From the NCBI GenBank assembly GCA_029243485.1, contig JAQWRY010000079.1, forward strand, positions 1 to 64,000: a stretch of 64,000 bases of DNA, written 5' to 3'. Shown in pieces: positions 43,484-53,340 of the stretch. The position numbers were made by a program, and so were the translations under genes. The DNA comes from Candidatus Binatia bacterium. Lineage in GTDB: Bacteria > Desulfobacterota > Binatia > UBA12015. Each line of letters starts with the position of its first letter. The first letter of the stretch is position 1. A model generated the notes under the pieces. It had not been told where the DNA came from. It saw only the letters and a program-made list of their open reading frames with translations, and made no database searches.

Positions 43484-46400
43484 ATGCTTCTGCAACGACT
43501 TTCGCTGCTAACGACAGCCCTCCTCCTGACCGCTAGCGCCGCCTCCGCGGCAACGATCACGATGACGGGCGGACGTGCCGCCGTTTTCCGTTCGACGCCG
43601 ATCGCAGCGAAGAACAAGGCGACCATCAAGTTCGTTAAGGACAATGCGATCTCGCCGGTCACGGTGCCGATCGAATGCCCGACCACGACGCCGACCCTGC
43701 GGATCACGGCGAGCAACGGATACGACTCCGGCACGATCGACCTACCCTGCGGCAACTGGACGGCGACCAACTCCGGCTACAAGTACAAGGATAGCCTCGC
43801 GGCCTCGGGCGGGGTGAAGACCATCCTCTATGGCAACACGAAGATGGTCGTGAAGCTGAAGGGCGCTCAGTACCCCGCCCTCATCGGACCGCTCGACGTT
43901 CCGACCTACGTCGAGATGACCCTCGACACGGGGACCGACGCGTACTGCGGCAGGTTCGAGAGCTTCAAAAAGAACCAACCGACGAAGGTCCAGGCCAACA
44001 AGGGCTCCGTCGCTTGCATCCCCGAAGAAACGACCTGCCCCGCAGGCCTTACGTGTGCCGCCTACAACGTCGTGCCGGGTCCGGGCGATCTTCTTCCCGT
44101 GGACGACGGCGCGTCGACCTGGCTGCGCGTGTTCGACTTCACCGGCGCCAGTCTCTTCGGCAATGCAACGAATGGAGCCTTCGGCCCAAGCCCAATTCAG
44201 CTCGCCAAGGGCACCGAGAACGGCAGCGGCGTCGCGCCGCTCGAGTTCGTCGGCCCCGCGTACCTCGGCGCCAACTTCCTCGACATCGCGCAGGGCCTCG
44301 GCACCACCGGCACGATCTGCGTGAAGATCGAACAGGATCCGGCCAACACCGGCTGGATCGATTGCGACGGCGGAACGGACGCCACGGTCGATCTCAGCAT
44401 CGATTCGAACGGAGCCGGCGCGGCCGACCCCGCGGCCCTCACCGTTCCAGGCGGAGCTGCGGCAAGCCCGTCGGGCGAAGCACTCGTCCGCGTTCTCATG
44501 CAGTTCGCGATCGACTCTCAGAACGACGCTGACTGCTCGTCGCTGAGCTACCTCGGTACGCCTTCCATCGCGACCGCGTTCACGAGCGGACAGGCGACCA
44601 GCACGATCACCGATGATTGGATCAACGGCGCCCCCGGCGTAGCGACGAATGCCGTCTCTCTCGGCGGCATTCCGCTGACCTGCGGAACCTGGGGAGCGAC
44701 CAGTGGACCGACGTCCAGCCTCTCTGCGCCGCTCTACGCGATGGACTTCCTCGCACCGGTCGTGAGCCAGGTCGTGGACGTCTCGCAGGTCTTCCGCCTC
44801 GAACTCGAGCCGACCGATCTGCCGGGTGGCCCGACCCCAACCCCGACCCCCGGCGGCGGCCCGACCCCAACCCCGACCCCAGACCCCACGCCGACCCCGA
44901 CGCCCGACCCGACGCCGACCCCGGATCCGACGCCCGACCCGACGCCGACGCCGACGCCAGAACCAACCCCGACCCCCATGCCGACGGCCACCACGATTCC
45001 GGCGACCGTCGATGGGCTCACGATTACGGACAGTACGCCGAACTACGGCCCGAACTACCAGGCCTTCGGCAACTGCTACGAGCAGGTGAAGACGTCTGCG
45101 GCGATCCTCGCGCAGGGCGCCGGCACGTTCTCCACCCGACTCCAGCAAAGCGTCGCGACCGATTGCGAAGCCGTCCTGACCGGCGGCGGTGGCATTCAGA
45201 GCGACGCCTCCACCGACTACACGATCGACTTCGACCTCACCTGCCCGGCTGGTTCGACGTATGAGATCCGGGTGGACACGTCAGCCGCGGGCGCCCTCAC
45301 GATCAACCGCGACAACCTCGACGGCTGCGATCTGCCGTTCTTCGGAGACACGGGCAACTCCACCGCCAGCGTCGGCATCATCGCCGGCTCGCAGTCCGGT
45401 GGCATGCTCGACTCCGGCAACCTGAGCCTCGCCTCCCTCGGCGGCCTCACGAGTGCACCGGACGCTAACTCGACGATGGCGGACGCCTCGAGCGCCGTCA
45501 TCATCGGCAACGGCACCGGCGCCGCGATCTCACACAGCTTGACGTTCACCTGGGCGGCGAGCTGCTCCAGCAACGGAAACACGACCGACACCGGCTCCGA
45601 GTGCGCAGTGCGCCTCGGACTGGACTCCAACCTCGCTCCCAACGGCATCAGCAGCTGCACCGATGCGGACGACTACCCGGGCGTAGGAGGCCGCACGGCG
45701 GCGAACGACGGACACTTCGTCGATGTGATCGCCGAGTGCACGTTCCTCGGTGTCCCCCCGACGCCGACCCCGCAACCGACTAACTCCCCGACCCCGACGC
45801 CTCCGGCACCGCTCGGCACCCTCAGCTTCACCGTAGCGACCGGCCAAGGCGGCTACTGCCCGAGCGACTCGTCGAACGGATCGTTCCTCAAGACGCACGG
45901 CAACCCGACCAGTGGCATCCCCGGGACGGTCTGCAACGGTTCGCAGGGCAACTTCAGCTCCGGGCTTCTGGCCATCAACGCCGGCATTCCCGACATCGAC
46001 GGCAAGGCGACGCTGACTCTCACCTCGGCCGCCGTGCTCGGTGCCAACCTCGACACCCAGACTCCGAATTGCGGCGGCAACTGCGTCGCCTGCTGGCGCT
46101 TCGAAGATGACGCGGCCACAACGAGCTTCGTCGACTGTGACGGCGGATCGAACGCCGACATCACACTCGACGTCGACAGCAACAACACCTCGGCACCTCC
46201 CGCACCGGACTTCAGTAGTGCCTGGGTGACAGTCCCGGCCGGAGCCGGCGACGACGGTGCGGGCGCGGCGATCCTCTACGTGAAGGCGAAGCGCCTGCGC
46301 GTGAACGGCTCCTCAATCTGCCCGGGCGTGAGTGACTCCGCGTGGAACTCAGCCCCCGAGGAAAGCGTGGCGCTGGTCACGGGCCAGGCGACAACCACCA

Positions 46401-46618
46401 TCAGTGATCGCCGACAGTGCTCCGGGAGCCTCTTCGGTACCGGGTGCCCGAGTGCGAACCCCTACACGGTCAGCCTCGGCGGCACGAACCTCAACTGCTC
46501 GAATTGGAACACGGGCTCGGGTGGCCGACTGGTCACGACGTTTGCGAATCTCGACGAGAACATCGGCGGTTCGTTCGGCACCGGCGACATCGCCCAGGTG
46601 CTGCGCCTGAACGACTGA
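43484..46618 (+). CDS. Very large secreted protein with Pro-Thr linkers and internal duplication
   Basis: A 1044-residue product. Signal peptide to about residue 22 (ASAASAAT). Residues about 22-180 form a domain with SGYKYKDSLA, PTYVEMTLDTG and YCGRFESFKKNQPTKVQANKG that resembles the C-terminal domain of the PQQ protein at 38733. Module A (about 185-445) and module C (about 777-1044) are related: GWIDCDGGTDATVDLSIDSN versus SFVDCDGGSNADITLDVDSN, and TSGQATSTITD versus VTGQATTTISD. Module B (about 507-757) is unrelated and Cys-containing. Linkers of PTPTPTPDPTPTP type lie at about 447-505 and 757-777. Paired Cys suggest disulfides outside the cell. It may be an adhesin or surface protein; no enzyme motif is seen. 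Confidence 0.75.
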   Translation: MLLQRLSLLTTALLLTASAASAATITMTGGRAAVFRSTPIAAKNKATIKFVKDNAISPVTVPIECPTTTPTLRITASNGYDSGTIDLPCGNWTATNSGYKYKDSLAASGGVKTILYGNTKMVVKLKGAQYPALIGPLDVPTYVEMTLDTGTDAYCGRFESFKKNQPTKVQANKGSVACIPEETTCPAGLTCAAYNVVPGPGDLLPVDDGASTWLRVFDFTGASLFGNATNGAFGPSPIQLAKGTENGSGVAPLEFVGPAYLGANFLDIAQGLGTTGTICVKIEQDPANTGWIDCDGGTDATVDLSIDSNGAGAADPAALTVPGGAAASPSGEALVRVLMQFAIDSQNDADCSSLSYLGTPSIATAFTSGQATSTITDDWINGAPGVATNAVSLGGIPLTCGTWGATSGPTSSLSAPLYAMDFLAPVVSQVVDVSQVFRLELEPTDLPGGPTPTPTPGGGPTPTPTPDPTPTPTPDPTPTPDPTPDPTPTPTPEPTPTPMPTATTIPATVDGLTITDSTPNYGPNYQAFGNCYEQVKTSAAILAQGAGTFSTRLQQSVATDCEAVLTGGGGIQSDASTDYTIDFDLTCPAGSTYEIRVDTSAAGALTINRDNLDGCDLPFFGDTGNSTASVGIIAGSQSGGMLDSGNLSLASLGGLTSAPDANSTMADASSAVIIGNGTGAAISHSLTFTWAASCSSNGNTTDTGSECAVRLGLDSNLAPNGISSCTDADDYPGVGGRTAANDGHFVDVIAECTFLGVPPTPTPQPTNSPTPTPPAPLGTLSFTVATGQGGYCPSDSSNGSFLKTHGNPTSGIPGTVCNGSQGNFSSGLLAINAGIPDIDGKATLTLTSAAVLGANLDTQTPNCGGNCVACWRFEDDAATTSFVDCDGGSNADITLDVDSNNTSAPPAPDFSSAWVTVPAGAGDDGAGAAILYVKAKRLRVNGSSICPGVSDSAWNSAPEESVALVTGQATTTISDRRQCSGSLFGTGCPSANPYTVSLGGTNLNCSNWNTGSGGRLVTTFANLDENIGGSFGTGDIAQVLRLND

Positions 46619-46621
46619 TCT

Positions 46622-46662
46622 CCCGGGATCGGGAGCGGCCGACCGCCGCTCTCGCTCCCGGG
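46622..46662. terminator. Hairpin after the giant secreted protein gene
   Basis: cccgggatcgggagcgg pairs with ccgctctcgctcccggg over 17 positions with two mismatches, 7-base loop, starting 3 bp after the stop codon. There is no T-run. The position makes it a plausible terminator before the thioesterase gene. Confidence 0.6.
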
Positions 46663-46720
46663 TATCGACGTTCTACGGTGCGCTCGCACCAAAACGCCCG
46701 AGAGGTTACGCCTACTGGGA

Positions 46721-47434
46721 ATGGCCGACGACGATCGCGACCGGTATCGCCCCCGCTGGGAAGCCAAAGACTTCACCGGCACCGGCATCTGGCAGGTCCG
46801 CCGACGCCTCGCCGCCGCGATGCGGACAGTGATCGAGCGCCTCACGATCAGCGACGCCCCCGAAGCCGAGCTTCAGGTCGCCGCGGAACGCCTGGAGGAG
46901 TACGGCGAACGCCTGCAAACCCACCCACGCCGCAACCGCTACGAGGGCTTCGGCGAGACCGCGGTGGCCTCCCCCGATCAGCAGGACGGCGGCGGGCATT
47001 TCGACTTCAGCCCACTCATCGGGCTCTCTAATCCCCTCGCCCCGCCGATCTCGATGGAGTCGCGCGACGAGCGCGTCTTCGCCTCGGTCACGTTCGGCTC
47101 GGCGTACGAGGGCGCCCCCGGATGCGTCCACGGTGGATGCGTCGCGGCCGCATTCGACGAGATCCTCGGCTACGCACAGACGTTCAGCGGCCAGCCCGGT
47201 ATGACCGGAACGCTGACCACCGTGTACCGCTCCCCGACGCCCATCCACACGGCGCTTCGCTTTGAAGCGTGGATCGAGAGCGTCAACGGACGCAAGGTGA
47301 TCTGCAACGGCACTCTGCACGCGGGCGATCGCTTGTGCGCCGATGCCAACGCGATCTTTGTATCGCTCCGGCCGGGCCGCTACGAAGAGCTCGTACGCGC
47401 AAGGGCAGGTCGTAAGGCGCCCGACGACGCATGA
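46721..47434 (+). CDS. PaaI-type hot-dog thioesterase
   Basis: A 237-residue protein. The N-terminal about 110 residues are helical and charged (VIERLTISDAPEAELQVAAERLEEYGERL). The C-terminal half is a single hot-dog domain with GAPGCVHGGCVAAAFDEILG, the helix bearing the His-Gly-Gly signature and Asp/Glu expected for acyl-CoA hydrolysis. The length exceeds plain PaaI thioesterases because of the N-terminal extension. Its TGA overlaps the ATG of the membrane protein gene (ATGA), so the two are coupled despite different functions. Confidence 0.85.
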   Translation: MADDDRDRYRPRWEAKDFTGTGIWQVRRRLAAAMRTVIERLTISDAPEAELQVAAERLEEYGERLQTHPRRNRYEGFGETAVASPDQQDGGGHFDFSPLIGLSNPLAPPISMESRDERVFASVTFGSAYEGAPGCVHGGCVAAAFDEILGYAQTFSGQPGMTGTLTTVYRSPTPIHTALRFEAWIESVNGRKVICNGTLHAGDRLCADANAIFVSLRPGRYEELVRARAGRKAPDDA

Positions 47435-49500
47435 CCGAGCCCTGGTCGCGCGGCGCTCGCGTCTCCTTTGCTTTGGCGGCGCTGCTGTACCTAGTCACCG
47501 CCCTGTTCACCCTGCGAAACGTCCTTCCCGACCCGACCGTCCGGCTGCCCTTCAACTCCGGAATCGATGCGAGCAGTCGGCAGATGGGCCACTTCGATCA
47601 ATCGATGGTGGTCTCCGTCATCACGCGCAACGCGGACGTGCTTCTGACCGAGCCATCGAACCTCCTCGGGGAAGGCCAGTGTTACCCGTTCCCGCGGTCC
47701 TTCACCCTTGGCGAGCACATGTTCGGCGAGGGCTTCCAGATGGTTCTGCCTTGGTTGCTCACGGGCGATCCGATCCTCGCGTACAATCTGCTGCTGGTGC
47801 TCACCCTGTGGTTGCCCGGCATCGCGATGTACCTGCTCGCGCACCACTTCACGCGACACCCCGGCGCGTCGTTCGCGGCGGGCCTCCTGTTCCAACTGTC
47901 CCCCGTTCGGATCATCGACGGCGGCCACCCGTTCCTCCACGCCGAGTTTTGGCTCCCACTCCTCCTTCTCCTCCTTCACCGCCTCTTCACGACGGATCGC
48001 AGGTGGCTGAGCGCCGCGGGGATCGGGCTCCTGCTGGCCCTCGAGGCCCTCGAGACCATCTACGTCCTGCTCGCGTGCTCGATCGTCGCAGGCATCTACG
48101 GGCTCCACCTCGCCATCCGGTACCGAGCCCGGCTGCCGCGCATCCTCCTGCCTCTCGGAACGGGCCTCGCGTTCGCGCTCAGCGTCGCGTGGCTCGTACT
48201 CGGTCCCTACTTCGAAACGCGGGAGACGTGGGACGTGCTCTCCGGCCGCCCGACGGTGCTGATCCCGCTTGCGACGTACGGCCCCGGCACGCCGTACTTC
48301 ATCGGCGTCGTAGCGGCCGTGCTGGTCGCGATTGCTCTGGCCGACCGCGTGCGGAGACGGCGTGATGTCTCTGGAGAAGATCCGCGCGTCCCCATCTTCA
48401 TCGCCGGAGTGGCGGTCGTCTGGGCGTCGATCAGTGAGATCCCGATTCCCGGCACCGGCGCCGCGATCCCCGGACTCATGGCCTTGCTCTCGCGCGTGGT
48501 GCCCGGCCTCGACGCGGTTCGAGGGCTCTTCGCGGTGACGATCGGCCTTTGGGCGTGCGTCTCGCTTCTCGCGGGCTACGGCGTTCTGAGTCTCGTCGAA
48601 CGAATGCGCGCACCGATGATGGTCGGCGCCGTGGCCGTGTTGTCCCTCCTCATCCTCACGGAACGCTTCGCCCACCCGGTCTCGCTCTGGAGCTTCGGGA
48701 CACCGCTCGACCTCGCGGCGTGGGATGCGCGCCCCGCGGAGGACGATATTGCGCTCATTCGCTCGGAGACCGAGGGCCGCGTGCTCGACGTGCCCATGGC
48801 GCCGCCATCGAACGCATTTGCTCGCATGGCGCTCAGCCGGAACCTTCTGCTGCAGAGCTGGTCACCCCGGCCGTCGTCGAGTTGCTACAACTCGTTCGAT
48901 ACGCCGATGGCGTCGCAAGTGTTTCAGCTGAGCGATGCACTCCCCAACGCGAGCGCCGCCGAAGCTCTCGCCGCGCTCGGATTCAGCACCGTCCTGTCGC
49001 ACAGCGACTCATGGTGGCCGCCCCACCTCGTTCGCTGGAATGCCCGAATGAAGAACGATCCCGGCATTCGCCAAGTCATGCCTCTGCGAGCCGAGAGCAC
49101 CGGACTTGCAGCGTATCGCCTGAAACCACAGGCCGCGGTCCACGACGATCTCTCCCGCCTCAGCGGGCGGGCGCTCGGACCTCCGGCCAAGCTCGAGCCG
49201 GCCGAGGACGGCGCGCTGATCATCCCCTTCGTCTTCCACAACCCCGGCCCTGAGACGTTTCGCCACCCGCCGCCTCTCACCCCGAGTGACGCCCTCGCCC
49301 AGTGGCACCGCGACGGTCACGCGGTAGGGGAAGCCGAGCAGGTGCGCGTCCTGTGGCCGATCGCCCTCGGCCCGAACAGCATCATGCGCGTCGATGCCCG
49401 ATCCCGAACGCCGCGTGAGCCCGGGACGTATCACGTCACACTCACAGCAGCCTCCGACCCATCTCGTGTCGTCGCGACCCGCGACGTCGTCGTACCATAG
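47431..49500 (+). CDS. Large membrane protein, GT-C-like (paralogue 1)
   Basis: A 689-residue protein with about ten N-terminal membrane helices. The first luminal loop contains GIDASSRQMGHFDQSMV and an acidic pair, and loop 2 has EGQCYPFPRSFTLGEHMFGEGF. This resembles polyprenyl-sugar-dependent glycosyltransferases or O-antigen-ligase-like membrane proteins of unknown type. The soluble end (about residues 430-689) has a periplasmic beta domain (VLWPIALGPNSIMRVDARS). A nearby gene at 49599 has the same plan. The start ATG overlaps the upstream TGA. I cannot tell the substrate. Confidence 0.65.
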   Translation: MTEPWSRGARVSFALAALLYLVTALFTLRNVLPDPTVRLPFNSGIDASSRQMGHFDQSMVVSVITRNADVLLTEPSNLLGEGQCYPFPRSFTLGEHMFGEGFQMVLPWLLTGDPILAYNLLLVLTLWLPGIAMYLLAHHFTRHPGASFAAGLLFQLSPVRIIDGGHPFLHAEFWLPLLLLLLHRLFTTDRRWLSAAGIGLLLALEALETIYVLLACSIVAGIYGLHLAIRYRARLPRILLPLGTGLAFALSVAWLVLGPYFETRETWDVLSGRPTVLIPLATYGPGTPYFIGVVAAVLVAIALADRVRRRRDVSGEDPRVPIFIAGVAVVWASISEIPIPGTGAAIPGLMALLSRVVPGLDAVRGLFAVTIGLWACVSLLAGYGVLSLVERMRAPMMVGAVAVLSLLILTERFAHPVSLWSFGTPLDLAAWDARPAEDDIALIRSETEGRVLDVPMAPPSNAFARMALSRNLLLQSWSPRPSSSCYNSFDTPMASQVFQLSDALPNASAAEALAALGFSTVLSHSDSWWPPHLVRWNARMKNDPGIRQVMPLRAESTGLAAYRLKPQAAVHDDLSRLSGRALGPPAKLEPAEDGALIIPFVFHNPGPETFRHPPPLTPSDALAQWHRDGHAVGEAEQVRVLWPIALGPNSIMRVDARSRTPREPGTYHVTLTAASDPSRVVATRDVVVP

Positions 49501-49598
49501 CCCACCAGGCCGGACGCCCGGGCAAGCCGCGACGCAGGCCCCCCACTCGGCCGGGCTCCACATTGGCCCAACCGGGTTCAGCTGATACTTTCGTGCCA

Positions 49599-51773
49599 AT
49601 GATCGCGCGCGCACGCCGCATCGCTCCGGCCGCCGGCGCCCTGCTTGTCTACGCGATCGCCGTCCCATGGGCCTTTCGCCCCTGGTTCCTCGGCCCCGAT
49701 CTCGTCCCCCACACTGAGGGTCCGATAGGCTCTCTCGTCGATGCCGACCTGAACCTGAACATCTGGATCCTCGCATGGGTCGCTCATGCGGTGTTCTTTG
49801 ACCCCGCACAGCTGCTCGACGGGAACATCTTCCACCCAGCCCTGAACACGATCGCCGGCTCGGAGAACATGCTCGCGCATGTGCCGTTCACAGGGCCGGT
49901 ACTCGCCTTCACCGGGAACGCCGTCACGATGCTGAAGGCATACGTGCTCGAGAGCGTCGCGCTGTCCGGGCTCGGGATGTTCATGTACGTCCGGCACCAC
50001 ACGAAGGACAACTGGGCCGCGCTCGTGGCGGGTGCAGCTTTCACCTTCACTCAGTTCCGTGTGGAGACCGTGCCGCAGCCGCAGTACCTCGGGATGGCGT
50101 TCTTGCCGCTCGCATTGCTGGCAATCGATCTCAACCTCGAAGATGGGCGCCGACGTTGGCTCGCCGCGTTCGCCTCCGCGCTCGTCCTCCAAGCCCTCTG
50201 CTGCGTCTACATCGGGTTCTTCGCGTTCATCCTTTGCCCCGTGTACATCCTCGCGCGCACGATCCCCGCAAGCGTGAGCGTCACTGCGTGGATCGCGCCG
50301 ACTGCCCGCCTCGCGGCAGCAATGATCGCAGCAGCGATCGCGCTGATCCCGGCGGCCCTGCCGTACCTGCGTGGTCGGAGCGACGGCATGATCCCCGAGC
50401 ACGACCTTCTCTTCATCCAGAACGCCGCGTGGGCCCCCTGGCGATACATTTCGACGGAGTTCGTTTGGTGGACCGGAATCGTGGCGGTCTTGCTGGTGAG
50501 TCTCGACCTCGCGCGGCGGGTGTGGAACCGCGGTGCGCGCAACGAGCCTCTCGGGCCCGCTCGCGCGCAAAACCCCCGCACGGCGCTCTGGATCCTGATC
50601 GCCGTCACCGCCGTCCTCGCTGCCGGACCGTACCTCCCGTTGCCCGGCGGGGGCCTTCTGCCCCTCCCCTACATCGCGCTCTACGAGATTCTTCCCGGCT
50701 TCTCATCCATCCGCGTCCCCGTTCGCTTCCTTCTGGTCATCGCAACCGCACTCTCCGCGCTCGCGGGTCTCGCCTTCGCGATGTTCAGCCGGAATCAACC
50801 GACGAGCCGGACCGCGGGCGCCGCCGCTGCCCTCACCGTGCTCGCCGTGGTCGGAGCCGCGCCGAGTCCGCACTCAGCGATGTCGGCGCATCTCGACGAT
50901 TCGACGAGCGACGTGTACCGATGGCTCGCCGAGGAGCCAGAACCGGGCGCGGTCCTCGAGATCCCCGGCCAATCGACCGAGCAAGACGTCGTCGGCAACT
51001 TGCGCAACAGCAGATACATGGTCGCGAGTTCCATCCATTGGCGCCCGCTGTTGAACGGCTATACCGCGTACCCGCCTCCGTCTGCCGGGTTCTACTCCGC
51101 AGCGATTCGGGAACTCCCCGCTCCTGCGGCGCTCGCGCTGCTGGTCGAGACGAGTGACCTGCGTTGGGTCATCCTCCATCGAAACGAACTCACCCCGCTC
51201 GAAGCCGCCCGCTGGCCGACCGAGGCACCCGACGGACTGCAGCTCGTCGCTCGCTTCGACTCCGACGAACTCTACGCGGTGACTCGCGAGCGCGTCACCG
51301 ATTGGAGACAAGAGGTACGGGCCCGCATGGCCGGAGAGATCAGCAGCTCCCTGGGCGGCACGAGCCTCGAAGCGCTGCCCGAAGAGTGTCGCAGCGGGAG
51401 AATCCTCACGGTCGACACCCCAGAACGAATCCCACCCTTCCCGCTCGCGCGCCACATTCCGGTCCGAATCGCGAACGACAGCGACTGCGTGTGGCCGGCA
51501 CTCGGCCTACTCGAGAACGGACTCGTGGGCCTCGACTACCGGTGGATCCCCAAAACCGGCGCCCCCGCCGTCGCGCAGGTTCCGGTCCCGATGTTCCGTC
51601 TTCTGAGCGACGTTCCCGCCGGCGGTGAAGTCGACGGTGCACTGATGCTCACGCCACCGAAGGGACCGCCGGGAGACTGGACGCTGGAGGTTCGGCTCGT
51701 GCAGAAGGGCGTGAACGTACCGATCGCCACGGCGCGCGAACGGATCCACGTTCGCACGCCGCGGGGCCGGTAG
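49599..51773 (+). CDS. Large membrane protein, GT-C-like (paralogue 2)
   Basis: About 724 residues from the ATG at 49599; an earlier in-frame start at 49563 is less likely. The plan is as in the preceding gene: helix 1, then a DLVPHTEGPIGSLVDADLNLN loop with acidic residues, a HNTIAGSENMLAHVPF-like second loop (ALNTIAGSENMLAHVPFTGP), a long set of helices, and a soluble C-terminal part (about 390-724) ending with a small beta-sandwich (WTLEVRLVQKGVNVPIATA). Similar size and order of loops show the two arose by duplication. Role in cell-envelope glycan or lipid modification is probable but unproved. Confidence 0.65.
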   Translation: MIARARRIAPAAGALLVYAIAVPWAFRPWFLGPDLVPHTEGPIGSLVDADLNLNIWILAWVAHAVFFDPAQLLDGNIFHPALNTIAGSENMLAHVPFTGPVLAFTGNAVTMLKAYVLESVALSGLGMFMYVRHHTKDNWAALVAGAAFTFTQFRVETVPQPQYLGMAFLPLALLAIDLNLEDGRRRWLAAFASALVLQALCCVYIGFFAFILCPVYILARTIPASVSVTAWIAPTARLAAAMIAAAIALIPAALPYLRGRSDGMIPEHDLLFIQNAAWAPWRYISTEFVWWTGIVAVLLVSLDLARRVWNRGARNEPLGPARAQNPRTALWILIAVTAVLAAGPYLPLPGGGLLPLPYIALYEILPGFSSIRVPVRFLLVIATALSALAGLAFAMFSRNQPTSRTAGAAAALTVLAVVGAAPSPHSAMSAHLDDSTSDVYRWLAEEPEPGAVLEIPGQSTEQDVVGNLRNSRYMVASSIHWRPLLNGYTAYPPPSAGFYSAAIRELPAPAALALLVETSDLRWVILHRNELTPLEAARWPTEAPDGLQLVARFDSDELYAVTRERVTDWRQEVRARMAGEISSSLGGTSLEALPEECRSGRILTVDTPERIPPFPLARHIPVRIANDSDCVWPALGLLENGLVGLDYRWIPKTGAPAVAQVPVPMFRLLSDVPAGGEVDGALMLTPPKGPPGDWTLEVRLVQKGVNVPIATARERIHVRTPRGR

Positions 51774-51783
51774 AAACGTCGCT

Positions 51784-53340
51784 TCAGGCAGGGACGCCGA
51801 GGAAGTCGCGCCAGCGCGTGAGACTCAAGAACTCACGACGGGAGCGAGGACCACCGGGCTGCTCGAAGGCCCACCGGCGGCCGCCGAACGTCGCATCGAG
51901 CTCGTTCTTGGCGAGCTGAAGCTGGTTCGTATCGAGCGTACAGCGCACCTCGTCGGGATCGATGCCGTAGATACGGGCGGCGTTCAGCCCGAGCACCTTC
52001 TCTTTGATCTCCTGCGTGAGAGCCGGGTACCCAAACTCTTCCTGGAACTCCTCTGAAATCTGGAGCGCGCGGAACGCCTCGATCTGCCGCTGCGGCGAAC
52101 CGAACCACACACACTCCGATCCCCACAGGAGGTTATCCTCGCCGAGATACTTGAGGAGCTTGCCGACGTAATGCTGCGCGCCAACCGAGTTCCCACTCGC
52201 GAGGAGCCAGGCGCTACCCATCTCGGCGTAGACGTTCTTTCCTTTCAGGTCGTTGTCGAGAACGGTCTTCACGAGTCGATCGACCCCGACGCCGTCCCGG
52301 TCGTACCCGAGTTCCAAGTTCGAGGACTCGTAGGCCGAGTGATAGATCACGAAGTTCACGTCGGGGTGCTTCAGGGCAGCCGGGCCCACGTCCTTCGGGT
52401 CGGTATGGACGCGGTCGAAGCCCGGAAGCGGGAAACCCTTGTGGACACAGATCAGCGGCTCGCCGAGCGCCTTGGCCTTCTCGATGAAGGGATCGCCGAT
52501 CAACGGGTCATCGAGCCACCAGCCCGAGCCCTCGGTTCCCCATGGCGGATAAACCTTCCACCCGTGGTTGCCGTGCTCGGCGCGAATGCGCTCCATCATC
52601 GCCGACTGCGCCTCCCACCGGTCGTTCGGGGAGACCTGACAGTGCTGCACCATACGCTGGCTTCCTGCGACGCCATTGATCAGGTCGCGCCAGTACGCCA
52701 TCGCGTCATTGCTGTTCAGGTTGGTGCACATCGTGCCGTCGTCACACATCGGGGACGGAAAGCCGGAGAGAACCGCGACAGTCGTGTCGCTATCGAGGAA
52801 GATCTTCTCAACGTACGTCTGCGGCCCGATACACGCCGACCGCGGCGAGAGATCGCAGTTCCAGAAGGTGATGAAGCTCGCGAAGCCTTCACCGGTGTAC
52901 TGACCTCCCGGGTGGCGGTCACGCCACGTCTCCTCGTCCTCGATGTGGTGCGTCTGGAGGTCGAGGATGAACTCGTTGCCCGACAGAAGCTCCGTAGCTT
53001 CATCGCAATCCATCGCCGGCGGCTCCGGCACTTCGAATCCGCCGCCGCCGTTGCTCGTCGGACCGCTGCCACTGCCGCCACACCCGGACGCCAGGTTCAC
53101 CACATAAAGCGACGCGGCCATGCCCATCGAGCTCGCCAGGAACTCGCGGCGATCCATCCCGTGGCGGGATGCCTGCTCCGAGGCGATCCGCAGGATCTCA
53201 TTACGGATCTTCCGATCCCGTGCTGTCTGGTCGAGGAAAAACTCCCCGTTCGACTTGTTGCCGAGAAGAATTGGAGGCTCGAGCGGGATCTCGGGATCCG
53301 TCTTCTTGCCCATCTTGAGCCACGGGAAACGGTTCTTCAT
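51784..53340 (-). CDS. Tat-exported TIM-barrel amidohydrolase-family lipoprotein
   Basis: A 518-residue protein. A 60-residue front (MKNRFPWLKMGKKTDPEIPL and so on) precedes a twin-arginine signal RREFLASSMGMAASLYVV, which ends in a lipobox-like LASGC (Cys87). The rest is an amidohydrolase_2-type barrel: LDLQTHHIEDEE, LICVHKGFP, FVIYHSAYESS, LLWGSECVWFGSPQRQIEAF; metal ligands are the His in QTHH, HKG and YHS plus the acidic end. GGAGGTGTGTGA provides a strong ribosome-binding site. The long segment before the Tat signal is unusual and may be a cytoplasmic anchor. Decarboxylase or hydrolase activity on a polar compound is likely. Confidence 0.8.
   Translation of the reverse strand: MKNRFPWLKMGKKTDPEIPLEPPILLGNKSNGEFFLDQTARDRKIRNEILRIASEQASRHGMDRREFLASSMGMAASLYVVNLASGCGGSGSGPTSNGGGGFEVPEPPAMDCDEATELLSGNEFILDLQTHHIEDEETWRDRHPGGQYTGEGFASFITFWNCDLSPRSACIGPQTYVEKIFLDSDTTVAVLSGFPSPMCDDGTMCTNLNSNDAMAYWRDLINGVAGSQRMVQHCQVSPNDRWEAQSAMMERIRAEHGNHGWKVYPPWGTEGSGWWLDDPLIGDPFIEKAKALGEPLICVHKGFPLPGFDRVHTDPKDVGPAALKHPDVNFVIYHSAYESSNLELGYDRDGVGVDRLVKTVLDNDLKGKNVYAEMGSAWLLASGNSVGAQHYVGKLLKYLGEDNLLWGSECVWFGSPQRQIEAFRALQISEEFQEEFGYPALTQEIKEKVLGLNAARIYGIDPDEVRCTLDTNQLQLAKNELDATFGGRRWAFEQPGGPRSRREFLSLTRWRDFLGVPA

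Noticed and set aside
44820-45005. DNA repeat in the Pro-Thr linker, considered as a CRISPR or minisatellite
   Set aside because: It is a coding linker with irregular unit spacing and no spacers; explained by protein composition.
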